Source of the DNA: Mactra quadrangularis
Lineage: Eukaryota > Mollusca > Bivalvia > Venerida > Mactridae
Assembly (NCBI GenBank): GCA_025267735.1
Contig: CM046303.1
Location: 57,057,403 to 57,121,402, forward strand
DNA: 64,000 nt
Direction: 5' to 3'
In this document: positions 12,401 to 27,400 of the stretch, piece by piece
Layout: every line of letters begins with the position of its first letter
How positions within the stretch are numbered: the first letter of the stretch is position 1
Notes under the pieces: generated by a model
Told to the model about the DNA's origin: nothing
Database searches by the model: none
What the model saw: only the letters and a program-made list of their open reading frames with translations
Position numbers and translations under genes: made by a program

Positions 12401-15400
12401 AGGAAACTAATTTATTATTTAAATAATCAGGAGCATTGTTGTTTAGGGATTTGTAGACAAGAATTGCTTTTTTGTAGTCAACACGGTCTGCAAATTTCAT
12501 AGTTTCTTAAATAATTTAACAATGATGTACACTAGTATCACACTAAGCCATCAATAAAACAAGGTCACAATCGCTTACCTGTACGTTTCTGTTTCCCAAT
12601 CCTCACAATGAAATTTTCAATAAATTTTCCAGCTTCTTTATGAAAGAACAGTTTTCGTCTTTTAACATCATCACTAACATTGCTAGCATTTTCTACTGTT
12701 CTAGTTAGAGAAGAATTCTCAGATTCACTATCAGTGTCTACAGATTTAGTCGTTGACTTTGTTGAATCACAATTCTTATTTGCGTTACTTTTATTATTAT
12801 CATCAGCATTAACATCTGATGTTGAACATTTTGATGGTGAAGTATTTTCTTTCTTCATAGAGTCTGTGCTTATATTTGATGTATTTGATTCAACTGTATC
12901 ACCATTCTCTGTTTTAACAGTATCTTCGCTATCAGACTGAGTACTATTTGATTGTTGAATATTTTCAGAACTTTCTGTGACTTTACTATCACTCTCTGTG
13001 TTATCAGAGTCCTTGTCATCAACACTAGTAGATTGTTCAGTATCATCTGTAATTTCATCTAGACAATCTCCGGACATCAAGATGTCACCAAATGCTATAT
13101 CTAAAGTCAACAGAAAATGTATCAATAACATGATCATGAAAATTACTTGAAATCATCAAGACCATAAGAACGTTTTTAAAATTCGGCATTAGACCATAAA
13201 TTAGTCAGTCGAAATGGCCTTACATTCAGAGTAGCTCACCTGAGTGCAAACGAGGTTTGACACAATTGGATCGAAAAATGATATAGTGTTAATGTGACAT
13301 ATAGAATGTGAACAAGTTTTTCCTTTAATTTGACCTGGTGACTTAGTTTTTGAATCCATATGACCTATTTATGGCTCTTGTCTGAAATTTCATTGACATA
13401 AAGTTTCTGGTCAAGTTTAATGAAAATTGGAGTAAAAATGTATCCCATAGCATGTTAGCTGGAGAAATATTCAACAATTAACTTAAATTTGTTTACTTGA
13501 CAAAAAATAGATCTGAGGATTGTAATTTATATAACTTACTATTTCTAAGTTTTAACAATGCAAGTTCCATAGTAGCTTGAGCGTCTTCAACAGAACTGTG
13601 ACCTGCCTTATCATCGGTCTGAATATCACGACTGAAAGTAAGCACATATACATGTCATTGATAATACATTCTCAAAATCCTGAAATTATTTACCATCATT
13701 ATTTCAGTAACTTAAAGAGTTAAGGTCATACATAACAAGTACATAAATAATTTAAGCATCAAACTATTTAAGTGCCTGATTATAGAGATAAGAAAAATAA
13801 CAGGGCTATACACTAATTTTTAAACTAGGTTGCCCGAATGGACAGCCAGCTGTATATTTAACTTACCCTTACTATATCTTTGATAGCAGTAACAGGTAGC
13901 CTGAACCCAATTGTAGGTCTTTAAGGGCAATAGGAAGACCCTCAATGTCAAACCCTGAACAGGTAAAAACAAGTAAATCTGTGAGCTAATGCTCACTAGT
14001 GATACCCCCGCAAAAATCTAAAAATAAGCGAGAAACAGGAAGTAGATGAGCAAGGAGCATGAAATCGCTTTACACCACATGGGACTATGGGATGAAGCAA
14101 TATGCAAAGTATTAGGCTGCTGCATGTTATAGTTGCTGAGAAAACTGCGACGGAAATTTTGTAACGGACGGACGGACGCACTGACAAGGGTAAAACAGTA
14201 TACCCCCCTCTTCTTCGAAGCGGGGGTATTATAAGTTAACCTGGTTGAAGACTTAACAAACAAACCATCAATCAGACAGTACAATCACTATATAGGAAGC
14301 AAAATAAGCCCATTGATCATACACTTTCAATGTACTACTTACTTGTCTCAAATAGAAAAAACCAAAGGATAGTATCTTAAAATACAAAAGGCTGGTATTC
14401 AGTTCTTATGCACTGCACCTATACATGTGACAATGTACATGTATAAAAAGTTTCAAGTAATTCTTGCTCTCAGGCCACAAATAGAGTTATGTCCTGGACA
14501 TTAAGCACTATATTTCATTTGCAGAATTTGGTTGCCCGAAAGAAATTGTTGGTTCCCCGAAATAAAAAGTGGTTGTCCTGGGCAACTAAGCACCCATTAA
14601 TTTTGTAGACTGCCATAATATAACATAAAAAAAATAGTATCACAATAATATAGGATTATTTACCTTAAGAACATCGATGTAAGACGTTTTAATCCTGTTT
14701 TCATTCTTCTTTTACCAGTCATATTATATATAACACTTGTATCAATTACATATGGATGGAATAACTGTAATAATAAATATTATACTATATAACTAGGATG
14801 TTATTAAGAACATAACAGATCTTTTATTTTTTCACAGTTACTAAAGTGAATACATGTGAACAAATTAAATATGGAAAGAACATGACAGTACAATTATCAA
14901 TAGTCAACAAAGCTTCACAAAATTATGAAAAAAACAACATATGAAATAAAGTTAAATTGTTTTAATGAGTATGTATTTATGCACTACAAAAGTTACATGT
15001 ATAATAGAGACATTTGAAAGGGAAGTAATGATAGTTAATACTATTGTAATTGTTATACATGTGCAATGTTTTTTTCCATAAGAGCGGTCTACGAAACTAG
15101 GATCCGATATGAAAGTGGTTGCCCGATCAGGTGATTTTAGCAGCTAGCACTATGTCTTGTTTGTAGAAATTTGGTAGTCCAAAAGAAATTTTAGGTTGCC
15201 TGAACTAAAAATTGGTTGCCCCAGGCAACCGGACACCCACTAATTTTGTAGACTATATTGGAGCTAATGTAAATTCTTGAAAGTACTCATTGTTAACTCT
15301 GTTTGGTACCATTATTGTACACCGTCCAAAAAGTATCCATAAGTTCATCTATATCAATAAATATTAAAACTATCATACCTTCATACTGGATAGATCTCCA

Positions 15401-18400
15401 CATATAGAATGTCCTACTAATATAGCATCAGACGGTAGATGTGTTTGTATTATACGTTGTATATCTTCTACTCTTGTCTGTACAGGATCTAATATCTCTT
15501 TTGTTATACCACTGAATCTATACATTACATTTAACATAGTTATAAACTTAATTTATGGTTATTTTCATCCTAATTTCAATCATATTTGATCACTTTGCTA
15601 CAACGGACCAACTTAAATTAAACACTTCAAAAAGTTTCTTGCTCAAGGAAACAACAGGGTAGCTTTTGGATGGGATTTGAACCAATGTGCAGCTAGTATT
15701 CAATGAGTTCCAGTCCAACTTCGTAAATGCTTGGCCAAGCCTGCTCCTAGTCAATAAATATTGCAGTCTCCAGTGGTTGACACCTGCCTCACTTCAGAAC
15801 ACCCCTGCTATTATTAATACGAAGGATACCAAACTAAATGGTCAGAAATACAGTTTTTTATCTTTTTCCACCCTAATTTGCTCTTTATTCATTTATATTT
15901 TCAACGATGATTCCTAAAGTACTCATACCTCATAGAGGCTAAAAATAAGCCATCCTATCACCATTAAGCCCAATTTCTTGCAAAAGCACCAAATAACTCC
16001 ATTTTTTTCTGAGAATACTATTTTAAGGCAGCTTTTTCAAATTGAAAATCAATGTATCACATTAAAAACATTAATTTCAAGCCAAGTGGTGGCTATTTTG
16101 AAGTGGGATGGAGTGTAAAACATGTAAAATCCCAGGATTGACCAGACTATGGTAATCTTTGTTGAAATGGTAGATATAAGTTAAGAATGATGTTAAGTAT
16201 CATACATGTTTGTTAGTTTGTTTGTGTTTTACAGCGAAACAATACAAAAAGGTCATATCGCGCCCGAATTAAGTATCATACAGAACTGATATATTATATT
16301 ATAAAGTGATGTATGACTTACTGTGTAACATAATTTATAACAGGTGCCCAAGGTTTAACATACATATCTAATACAGGTTCTAAATTCTCATCAACAATAG
16401 AAACACGGGCTAAATCCATCATTGAATTTCTTGTTTGTACCTATAAATATACAAGTCATACATTGTAATGGTTGGTGTCTTATGCTCGATATCAGTATTT
16501 TTCAATCATAGTACTTGAGGTCAGTTGGTGTTTGTTTGTTTTTGTTGGGTTTAACACCGTAACAACACATTGTATAGGTCATAATTATAACAGTGGTCAG
16601 TCAACCTACTCACTCCTCCTGGAAAGGCTAAATCTCTGTTAACCAACTACTAAGTGCATGCTTCGGTCAGTGACTGAAAACTTTCCTTAATTAAAAATCA
16701 ATGGTAGGAGGGAGAATGGCCGTAGGAATAATTTCATTACCAAGCTCCACAAAAGTATGCCCCATCCATGAATCGAACCCACGACCTCTCAATCAGTAGA
16801 CTTGTGTGCTACCAACTGAGCTAGCCGGGCGTATTCACAGTTTCTGGATAGGGCTATATCTCTGGATCCAAGATTTTTACCTAGTACTATGTACACACCC
16901 TCACTTGTGGCTGACAACTGCACTACTTGACACAAAGGTAGGCAGGAGAATGACCATAAAATCATTTAATTATTTTGCTCTGCAAAAGTAGGTACAGTAA
17001 GGGTCAACCTACTCATCATTCCTGGAAAGGCCAAATCTTTGTTTTTAGCTTTTAACCAGTTACAAACCCTACATGTTTTAGGACCAGTGGCAGGAGGAAG
17101 AATGACCATAAAAGTTATTTCATGACCAAGCTCCATGAAAGTATGCCCCAACTGGAAATCTAACTTAAAGCCCCTGGATCTGTAGACTTGTGTGCTACAA
17201 ACTAAGCTTGCCAAGCAGCTAAGATAAACAGGTACAAATGTATAAACTAGTCTCCAAGCAAAATAATCAAAAGAAAAGTTAATTCTTACCATTTCACAAT
17301 CCACAGCATACATTGGACTTGTAGAAGATACTTTGGTATATTTATGTTTAGAAAACACAAAGTCTTTATACTTTGCTGAAACTAGATAAACATTGATGGA
17401 TGATTAAAATATTCTATCACAGGTTGTTTTAAAGGTCATGCTTGTTTTTGTACTTTAAACTATACTTGTCCACTCAATATGGAGAATATATGCTGCAGGT
17501 ACATCAGGCTTCAACACTTACTGTTTATATCAGGGATTCTCATGGAATCGACAACTAAAATGACAAGGATTCCTCTCAAGTTTTTTGGGATCCTTCAAAT
17601 CCCAGGACACTGTTAGATTAGAGTCAAACCCTGTACATCATTATACTGATTTATATGGTGGCCGATTTATGCCATGACGTATTTTCATTTCTTCCCCACG
17701 AAGAAACAAAAAGACAAAGATACGACAAATGTAAGGCAAAAACACAACACATTTTATCAGTCGTATCGTTGTATTTATTTTGTCATGTTTCTTTTTTTTT
17801 ATAAAATATGACATGGCATAAATCAGCCACCATAGACTTAAGCAGATCACTTTGACATTCAACATTCATTATAATAAGTGAAAATAAGCAAAGTTAATTT
17901 ATACCATAATGTGTCCATAAAATATGTTAAAATGAACTGACCAATAAATTTTTATAATAATTCAAGCCTAAATATTGCTGTGTAACAAAACTGGCTATGT
18001 TTATACACCCAATGTTAAGTGAACACCCTGTACATGGCTTCTATAGGTGGATGATGAGCTGCAGAAGATGATTTTTTTTCGTTTTTTTTCTATCATTAGC
18101 ACACAAATTTATCTTAGCTTCACTGTGAAAAAAGTTCTAGCAGCTAGATTAATTACTCTTGAGTCTAGAGTCTGCTTCCTGGTCTCCAGTACTTAGCATT
18201 AAGTACATAGTTTCGTTCCTTCCTGGTCTCCAGTACTTAGCATTAAGTACATAGTTTCGTTCCCAACAAAAATAACCAGGTGGATATGAATGTGATTCGA
18301 ACCAACAGGGATCTGACTATCTAATAATAATCCGACCCATCTTGTAACCATCTTGTAGGCCATGCAAATACTCCTCAATCAGGTTAGCTTCAAGCCTAGG

Positions 18401-21400
18401 TCTGTACATAATGCCTTATAAGAGCAGACTGACCATAGTGAACAGTTGAAACCTGAACAAACACCTCCCTTTCTCCTAATCAGGCCTGTCATTAACCAGT
18501 GACCACATTTCTCTGAGCCTGCAAATGTCACTTATAAACCTGAAAATACTATTTTTTTACTAATAAACAAAGGAGACAACAGATGGAATCAAAAGCCTGA
18601 AATCAGACCAAGGCCTGAAAAATAGAAGGCCAGATAATATATATAAAACCACCTACATGGATGCATATCAACAGGAGTAGGAATATTCTCATATAACATC
18701 TGAGCTCCATTTAATAGCAACCACTGTCTATCATATTTGTCCTGTTCATATGTTGACACAGTCTTGTATGTACTAGCTTCAACACTATTTCCAGACCCAT
18801 CTTTACGACTTCTTTTGGAAACTGAATCTTTATTTGGACTATCAATCATTTTACGTTTCACAGCACCAGTTGAAGTATTCAATGGATCATTTATTATTGT
18901 ATTTAATTCTTTCACTACATTCCATTTTTGATGAGTAGAACGTGTAGGAAGTTTTCTGACATATTTCACACCAGATGATCCTTTATTTTGACCTGTAAAT
19001 ATCAAAGTTACAAAATATGTTTGTAATGAATTGGAAACCATTCATTCAATCATATCTCATCAGTCAGGAGATCTATTCACTTGTCCCTGGTAAAGCTTTG
19101 ATCTTAAGGCATTAGCGTCTAATGAGTATTTAGTCTGTATTACCTGCCCCTTACCAATATCGTTATCTGGTCAGGCAAAATGCAATAATGGCTGCCCCCT
19201 CAGTTATTATTCAGGTAACAAAATTTTTGTTTACATTTTCTTAATCTTGCATGATCATTTGCCGATGATAGTAACTTTAGTAGGAGTTCGGTACAATAAA
19301 GGTAATTTGATTTCGAATTATCTGATTGCACCTGTATTTACCAAACAATTAATAAAATCCATGTCTTGAAGTGTACACAATTCGAACATAGATTAGTCTT
19401 GTAAAAATTTTGGATACTTAATTTAGCATAAATGTAACTGAACAACTAAAAAAGGTATCCACTGTTATTCTTGTACAATGATCCTTTGATTTAAGCCTGT
19501 GTAGGGAAAACATAATTATCTAATACCTAATTCATTACATCGGACGCGACCATTATCATGCTTTGTCTGACGTACATTTACCTGTCAAAGTATGACTGGG
19601 AACCAGACAAATGAATATTATGCACATACCTTAGTCAGGTGCCGACAACTGTTCTATTTAATAGATAAGTAGAGGAATGAATGACTGTTATGCAAAACTC
19701 ACCGGACATTTTTAACTTATTACAATATATTATACAAAGAATAAGTAAGAACTATCAACCATTAATTTTACCAAATTCAATTTAATAGTGAATACAATTT
19801 AACTATGATTGGTAAATAAATCTTTCTTGTTTTATTAGGATTTTCATATTATACAATTCCACATATAACATAAAAAACTACAAGATTACATGACTTGGAA
19901 TATGTAGGTTAAACAAAATTATTCAAAGATAGAGATAATAGTTAGTCAAAGTCAATTAAGCCTAACAGCTCACAAAACAAATATCAATTATGAACAGAGT
20001 CCAGAAAATTTGCCAAACTTGTTTCTAAACCACTCCCAATAATCTGTCAAAGTATTTCAAACCCTAATCATAGCAACTGGGATAAAATGGATAAATAAAT
20101 TAAAGAAGAAAAAATATAGTGTAACATTTTATGATGTTCTGAGAGTCCGATATTTATATAAATTACTATGTAAAACAATGTAGTTACCTTGTAAAGTTTG
20201 TTTCTTTATTTGACTAACACTAAGTGGAACATTCATGATATCTTCTCTTACAGAGCTACCATATTGTACTGGACTAATTAACTCTAATTTCTGTAAAATA
20301 ATATAATACAATATTATACATGTATAGTCCAACAGAATTAACCTGAGCTTGACTTTTATGCAAGAATATATTAAACTAAATCTTTACAGTCTATTTTTGT
20401 CTTTGCTTGTAAATCGCTCTTAATCGGGAGCTTTCGGCAAAATAAATGTGCTGAATAATTGATGTTGTTTTCATAAGAATAAATACTTTGAAACTGTGCC
20501 ATAATATTGCTGACTTACTTGTTTCCACGAAAACTAATGAGTCAAAAATTAAAGTACAATAACATGTCACTTTTAATAAATTGATTAATGGTCACATCGG
20601 CTGTTATTAACAAGTGTATAACCGTATACAAGCATACGGAAACTCACGATTTAATGTAAGTGAAGTGTGTAATTATTATGATTAGGTAGTAGAAGCTCAG
20701 GTTAATTCTGTTGGACTATATATGTATTTATAATTATGGTTCAATTGTATCCAACTGTCAGTGGGACATACATTTACTCCGCTGATTTAAATACTCACTA
20801 CATTATTTTTGTACTCAGGATTGATAAAAAAGTATTTAAATCAGCGGAGTTAATGAACACGCCACTGACAGTTGAATAAAATTTAACAGGAGAAGATTAT
20901 TACTTTTACATGTCAATGATAACATCATAGGATATATGGAATCCCCATGTCACTTTAATATTATAAACGAAGGCATTCATTACCAAGTTATACAAACTCA
21001 GAACTATTTTAGGACATTTTAGAGATATGGTGAAAACACAAAATAAAAGACACATGACAAACATGACTGTGAGTCAACATAGCTGGAGAAAAGATTCTGC
21101 CAGAACGATTGATATCACCTATTTTATGAGCACCCTTCATAGAGCTGAGATATGGAGCCCATTAAAAATTGCCATAGACAGACAGATGAAATAAAAATGT
21201 TTATGCTACTGTTATCAATTTTAGCTCAAATGTGACATAAGTTCTTATTACTAAGATTAAATACACTCCACTCAGACCATTTTTCAAAGTCTCCCAATAC
21301 TAAACCAGAAAAGTTTCCTGTTCGACAAAACAGCAAGGTAAGTTTTGTATATGATTCACACAAACACATTGCTGGTTATCCAATGATAACCACTCTAATG

Positions 21401-24400
21401 TGGTAATCACTTGGCCAGGCTTACTCCTTGTACAAATGACCTTATCATATGTTGACATAGATAATGTTAAAGTAACTTGGCCACTTTTACACCTTGTTCA
21501 AATAATGTTGGTATAGTTCAACATGTAGAAGCAGTGGTTAAGTGGTAGGACCCACAGTTAGGTATCGAGAGTTCCCAGGTTGGATCCCCACTGGGAACAC
21601 TGCTTATTTCCTTAAGCAAGAAAATTAATCTACAGAACTTTGTTCCATTCCACCCAAATGTTAATGGATACTGTGAGGAATCGCTTACCTGATGGAGATG
21701 TAAATGATCAGGGTTTTTCGTACAAGATTGTGAAGTTAGCTGAACATGTATAAGGGTAAATGGAAGCAAACTTTAAACCACACTTAAACATATTTAGGTA
21801 AGAAAACTATCTACATACTTACTATATCAAAAGCTTGTGTTAATGTAGGTAAAGATTCAGGATATTTAGTAAATTCTTCCACACTTAGACCATCTAATAC
21901 AACAGTGACAACTTTATTGATTTTACCATATCTTAGTAATCTACACCATCTGTAAAATATCATAACAACAATATAATAATTTAATATAATACTTAGTGTC
22001 ACTTTGACTTTCAAACCTAATTATTTATCAGAGATAAGAAGAAAAAAACATAATTCAATCAATTTCAATGCTTTACTGTCATATCTGGGAGGTCCGCTGC
22101 ATAAAGTATATTACTGAGCTTAGACTATGGTCAAATTATGAAACAGTTTATGAATTATTTCTATATGCAATTAGTTATTGCTACAAACAGAAAAACAGAT
22201 TTTGAATATCCACAGTTTCATTTAATAAAGACCTACATTTTGCTCACTGTGCAATTTAAGTATATGTTGGTTATTTTATAATAGTGAAAAAGCTGAATAT
22301 TGGCCCTGTAGGGTTGAAGTCACTAGCAAAAAAGAGATGTAATTATATACATGATACAATTTAAAGCCACTATATGAAGATATATTCATCAACAGTAGAC
22401 TTGAATACTGTTTTACAAACATGAAGTTATCAAAATATAACATACATTTGAGACACAATTAAATGTTCAAACCATTCTGCTTTCTGAATTTGAGTTTGAA
22501 AAAGTGTCCATTTTTTAAAAAAGTGGAGAACTTTTATAAGAGCACACTCTATTCACATATACACCAATGTTAAATATACCTGATCCAAAAATAGCACAAT
22601 AAGGTTACAGATTGGTTATTCATGTATCTATTAAATAAAAGTTGAATATTAAATGCTTTTTAGGATACTATACATCATGAACTGTTATAAATACCTAGGT
22701 TTAATGCTAGCCAGTTTTCCTTGTAATGCATACAGTAGAAGATGTTGTATATCAGCCATAAATAATGGAGGCGGAACTTTAATCTCATCAGGTTCAGTTT
22801 GTATAGGCGAGTCTTGAGCTAACTCATCTAAAGTTGTAAACAATTTGGGTCTTTGCTGCAAGATATAATAACTATGCCTCAAAAGTTGATAACAAATACA
22901 TAACATAGACAACACAATAATGGGTCAAAATGACCTAAACATTCAAATTTTGGCCACAAAATACTGAATGCTCCAAGTAGGGCTCTATATCGGTCAGAAT
23001 GATCAATACGATATTTGTATCGATACAAAATGATCGATATTCGATATATCATATGATATTTTAATAATAGATTAATAAAACTGCAAAACAGTGATATTTA
23101 GTTCATTAATTTTGATTGTTGTAACACCATACTACTAAATACACTGTCTTATTAATAATTTAAATGTTTAAAAAGTCTTTGAGGTTTGCATTTTTAAGAA
23201 ATACCATCGCATCTATTGAGTCTCATTCTCGTACCCAGAGGTTATCTTCTCGATCTTACTCGAAAATCTTGATAGCCTCTGGGTATGAGAATGAGTGGGT
23301 CTGTGATTAGACATGATCTGTCTGCTGACAGGGTGACATATACGGCCAAGTTTGTTGTATTGCGTCCTTTGCTTAAGCATTTTTGCAACATATAATACAC
23401 TCTGGCCCGTCCATTTTTTGGACAACTTGATAACCCCAAACTTATTTTTTCGGAGGCAGCATATTCTCGGACAAATGTTGTGTTGCAGACGATTATTTGT
23501 GACACGAAAATTCTGTGTATTAACATCAACATTGATTAAGTGCGTTCGATAATCGATCGTTTATGTACATGTACTTGTGTGCAGGATTTACATAAAATGA
23601 AATAATTTTGTTGATGCTTGGTTTTAGTAAGAACTTCAGCTACTAGCAAGAATATTGTTTCTGGTCAATAAAGTTCTATTTACATAGCTGATCTACTCGA
23701 ACAAAGACTTCTTAACCAAAATTGATTTGTATTTAAAATACTGATCTTTAATGATTCCCAGACTCATTGAAAATGAACGTACATTCAAACCGCAACAGTT
23801 ACTTCCCTTTGATTGAAAAGGGACACAACATAGCGTATCTGAAGTAAGACATTTGCTTAAAGGAATGTCAAATTATGATATTGTTCGTCCACATATTATT
23901 ACATACCGAATTGGAAGCAGTAGAATGTTGATTTGGCGATGCAAAATATCAAATGATTTGCATACCAGGGCCAAAACACTCTTCTATGCAGAAGCCGAAT
24001 ACAGGCTGCTTCCCCTAAACAAAACTAACACTTTTTTCCCCAGTTTGATCCTCAAAACTCCCCATAAAATCCCATAAAAAATTCCCAAAGAATGTTGAAC
24101 CATAATTTGTGACATACAAAGGGAAAAATATTCAAGATTTCTTCACAATGCAGTCTATATTGTTTCTTTTACCACATAAATTTAATATCTAATTGATTTT
24201 GTAACACCTGTGATTTAATACATCTATTCCTATTTTACTGGCAATATAGTGGGTCCATTTTCCCCAATTAAGTGAAAACCGTGCTATTTTTCCCCTAATA
24301 AAGAGCTGAGGCCCCTTCCCTGAAAATGGTGTTTTGGCCCTGCATACCATGTATTTTATTTGTATGACCGCCATTGGTCGATATTTTGTTCGATATGGAA

Positions 24401-27400
24401 ACGTTCGATCCGATTTATCTATCGAACCTACAATACCGGTATTCGATATATATCGTATACCGGTGTAGAGCCCTAGCTCCAAGGGGTCATTAAAAGACAG
24501 TAAAGTAAAACATTATTGTTATACGTGGTATTTAGAGGTTTTCTTCAGTGAGTCAAACCACAATTATATGTAGTAACAGCCTTTACAGGTTTAAGTTAAA
24601 CTTTTGCCTTATCCAGCTAATACAAACACAGAACTGAGTAGAAGACAATAAGTGTTAACAGCAACATAACTGTTGAGGCAACTAATGCCTTTTTGTAAGC
24701 CACACACCCATTCCTGTGGGAATGTTGGAAATGGCAGAAGAAAACAGCTTTCCACACATTGCTTGGTAACATTTTGGTCTTAACAATGTATTTTGCTGAG
24801 TTGAAAAGTTAGGTAGGGTCTTATATATAAGAGTCTAGTGAATTGAGGTTTCCAATTTTTTAAAAAAGCCATAGGTTGGGATGGGTTGTCCGCTACAAGG
24901 CAGTGATATAACTGGAGATTTAACCATCTTTCTTTCCCCACAGAACTCAGTTGTTAACAGTGGTTTGCAAGACTCATAGTCAAGTCCCTGCTATTCCGTG
25001 AGGGTGTGAGGTACAAATAACTGGTGTTATATTAGCCTATAATAAAACCTACATACCATACTGGCTTTCTGTCTTTCTCTCATTATCTTCCTATATTCAT
25101 CAAACATTTGATCTGATAAACTTTTTTCTTTCTTTCCATAGACAAGTGGAGGTTTTTCTGCAACACCCGACTCTTTTAGCACCTGAATAAAGTAGAAACA
25201 TTATTAAATCAGAACTGAAATTGATCATCAAATAAATAGGGAGTATAGAAACCATATGCAGTTACTTGGAATTGAACCTGGTTCTTCAGGGTGATAGGTT
25301 AGATACTCAACCATGAGGCTAAAAAGATAACCTAACAGAAAGACTAAGACTACAATCACCACATTTATTTTTAAATGATGCAGCCAATAGTTTGCGGTTA
25401 ATACTCAAGCTCAGTCTTCGAAATTAGCACTCGCCCGTTCGCCCAGGCGAGTAAAATTAAATTCGGGCGACAAAAAAATCATTTTCTGATCGCCCGACGG
25501 GCGAGTAAAAAATTTAGTGGCGTTTAACGTATTTCACGACGAGAAATCAGTTGCCGTGCGTAAATTGTGTATAACATATTAATTTCAAGTTGTTATCTTG
25601 ACTTATTACGTATTAAATCAGCATGTACATCGGGAATCTATAATTTGTTTGCAGCAATTAAAATCAGTGTTTATCCTTTGTTTGATGACAAACATGTGTT
25701 TGCAATTGTTAACGAAAATTGGTGTAATCAATTTAAGATGAGTGTCGTCATATTTTCACTTTGTTGATGTTTGTAACAAGTTATAATTGCAATGTCTCGT
25801 TGTGTAATCACAGAGTCTTATTTAATTGTTATTTAAAACAAATTCTTTAAACAAGCGTGACCTAGTTTTTTAATTGTTGACTTAAATAATGGCTGGTTTT
25901 GAAAATATGCGATATCGGCGATCGCTAGAAATCAAATATTTTACTATCTCCCGTTAGGTTATCATTTTTAAAAATTGTATTTTCAGAAAATTTAAACATT
26001 ACTCTTTCCGTTCATATTTTATAATGAAAAAAAACTATTTTACATCGAATTTACGTTTTTTATTGATGTGCGTGTAAGCACAATGTCATTTGCAAATCGC
26101 GAAGGAAAGATAGCATGATATTGATGTATGAAAACGGGATATCGTCTACTTTACAATGTTTTTAGCATGGGCGATTGTGCAATTAACTCTTATATTTCAT
26201 TAATCCAGGGATGAGCCGAGAGGGCAATTCGGGTGAATTCTTCGATATTTCCGTTTAAACTTCGCTTTATTAGCATATCAAAGCGAAATCGAAGTCGCCG
26301 ACATTTTCGGAAAATCAATAAAACAAATTATGACTCAGATTATGAGTCCTCGAGCACTTGATTTAACGACGGATGGAGCATATGTTACATCCACATTTCT
26401 TATGTAATCTTCCAGTCAACTTCGCGGGAGTTGTGCTGTTAGTATACACGCTTCAAAAGCCGATAATTAGTGACTCGTTTGTTTATTGATGGCCCCTGTG
26501 TATATTGTCACCTTTCAGACCAACCAGAGTCCCCTAAAAAATCAATAGTGCTATATGTCGGCCGGATAAGATGGATATCGTATTAAAACGGTTGCAATTA
26601 ACAAACACGTGACAAACTGTGATACTACAATAATAAAAGTAGATAAAGATTTTTTAATGCTTGCCGTTAAATTGATAATTGTATTAAATTATGAGCATGT
26701 TATGAGGCAGTTAGAATAGACGTAATTAGCAGTTTGTCAATGATTGCAATTATTTGTTTTTTAAGCGTGATGTCATATGTTTTCGCGACCCACGCTATCG
26801 CCAATCAAATCAAACAATGTTAAATCTACGTTAGTAATTTATTAATCTTATTATTTTGATAATTAGTTGTTCCTAATTAAGCAAGCGGTGGTAAAGTAAC
26901 GGGGAAATTCCCTAAATTTTTCGATTTCAAGAATAAACACCGGTTGGTTCAATTGAATTTATGAAAATTGTCAAAGAATTCGTATCATAATCTACCAGCT
27001 AAAGTCGTGTTGCAGACTTTAAAAAATCAATAATAAGCATATATTGCTACATAATATGTTATATTTAAGAAAAGGTATGTTATTTACAGCAGAACTAATT
27101 AAATAAAGAATATTCAAACAAAAAAGGTCAAAAACGAAGACACTTATAACATATTTTTCAAAAATGACCTTTTATGCATTTTTAATCTCTTTTGATAAAC
27201 ATGTACTACCAAGTAAAAGTGCTAAACCAAAAAGAAGAATTTTTCATTGAAATTCGTTTACAATTCGATAGCTACAAAATAAATGTATTTTGGAATTTTG
27301 TGTAAAACTTAGAACATATAACTCAATAACCAAATATCCAGGGAGTATTCAATACTCACACTACTTGTGAGTTATAGCAGACATATTATTTACTAAATGT

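Larger units (their letters stand above)
13803..15250. repeat. Diverged GGTTGCC...GGCAACC repeat copies
   Basis: Related blocks at ~13803-13850, ~14520-14615 and ~15115-15250 carry GGTTGCCCGA, AAAGAAAT, GGGCAAC and ACCCACTAATTTTGTAGACT. They look like fragments of one transposon family in introns 9 and 10, split around exon 10. No coding remnant is visible. Confidence 0.4.

Noticed and set aside
12680..12940. 86-codon plus-strand ORF
   Set aside because: Antisense shadow of the Ser/Asp-rich REXO5 exon 12.
24189..24482. 97-codon minus ORF
   Set aside because: It lies across the right end of the hAT-type element and includes the terminal inverted repeat.
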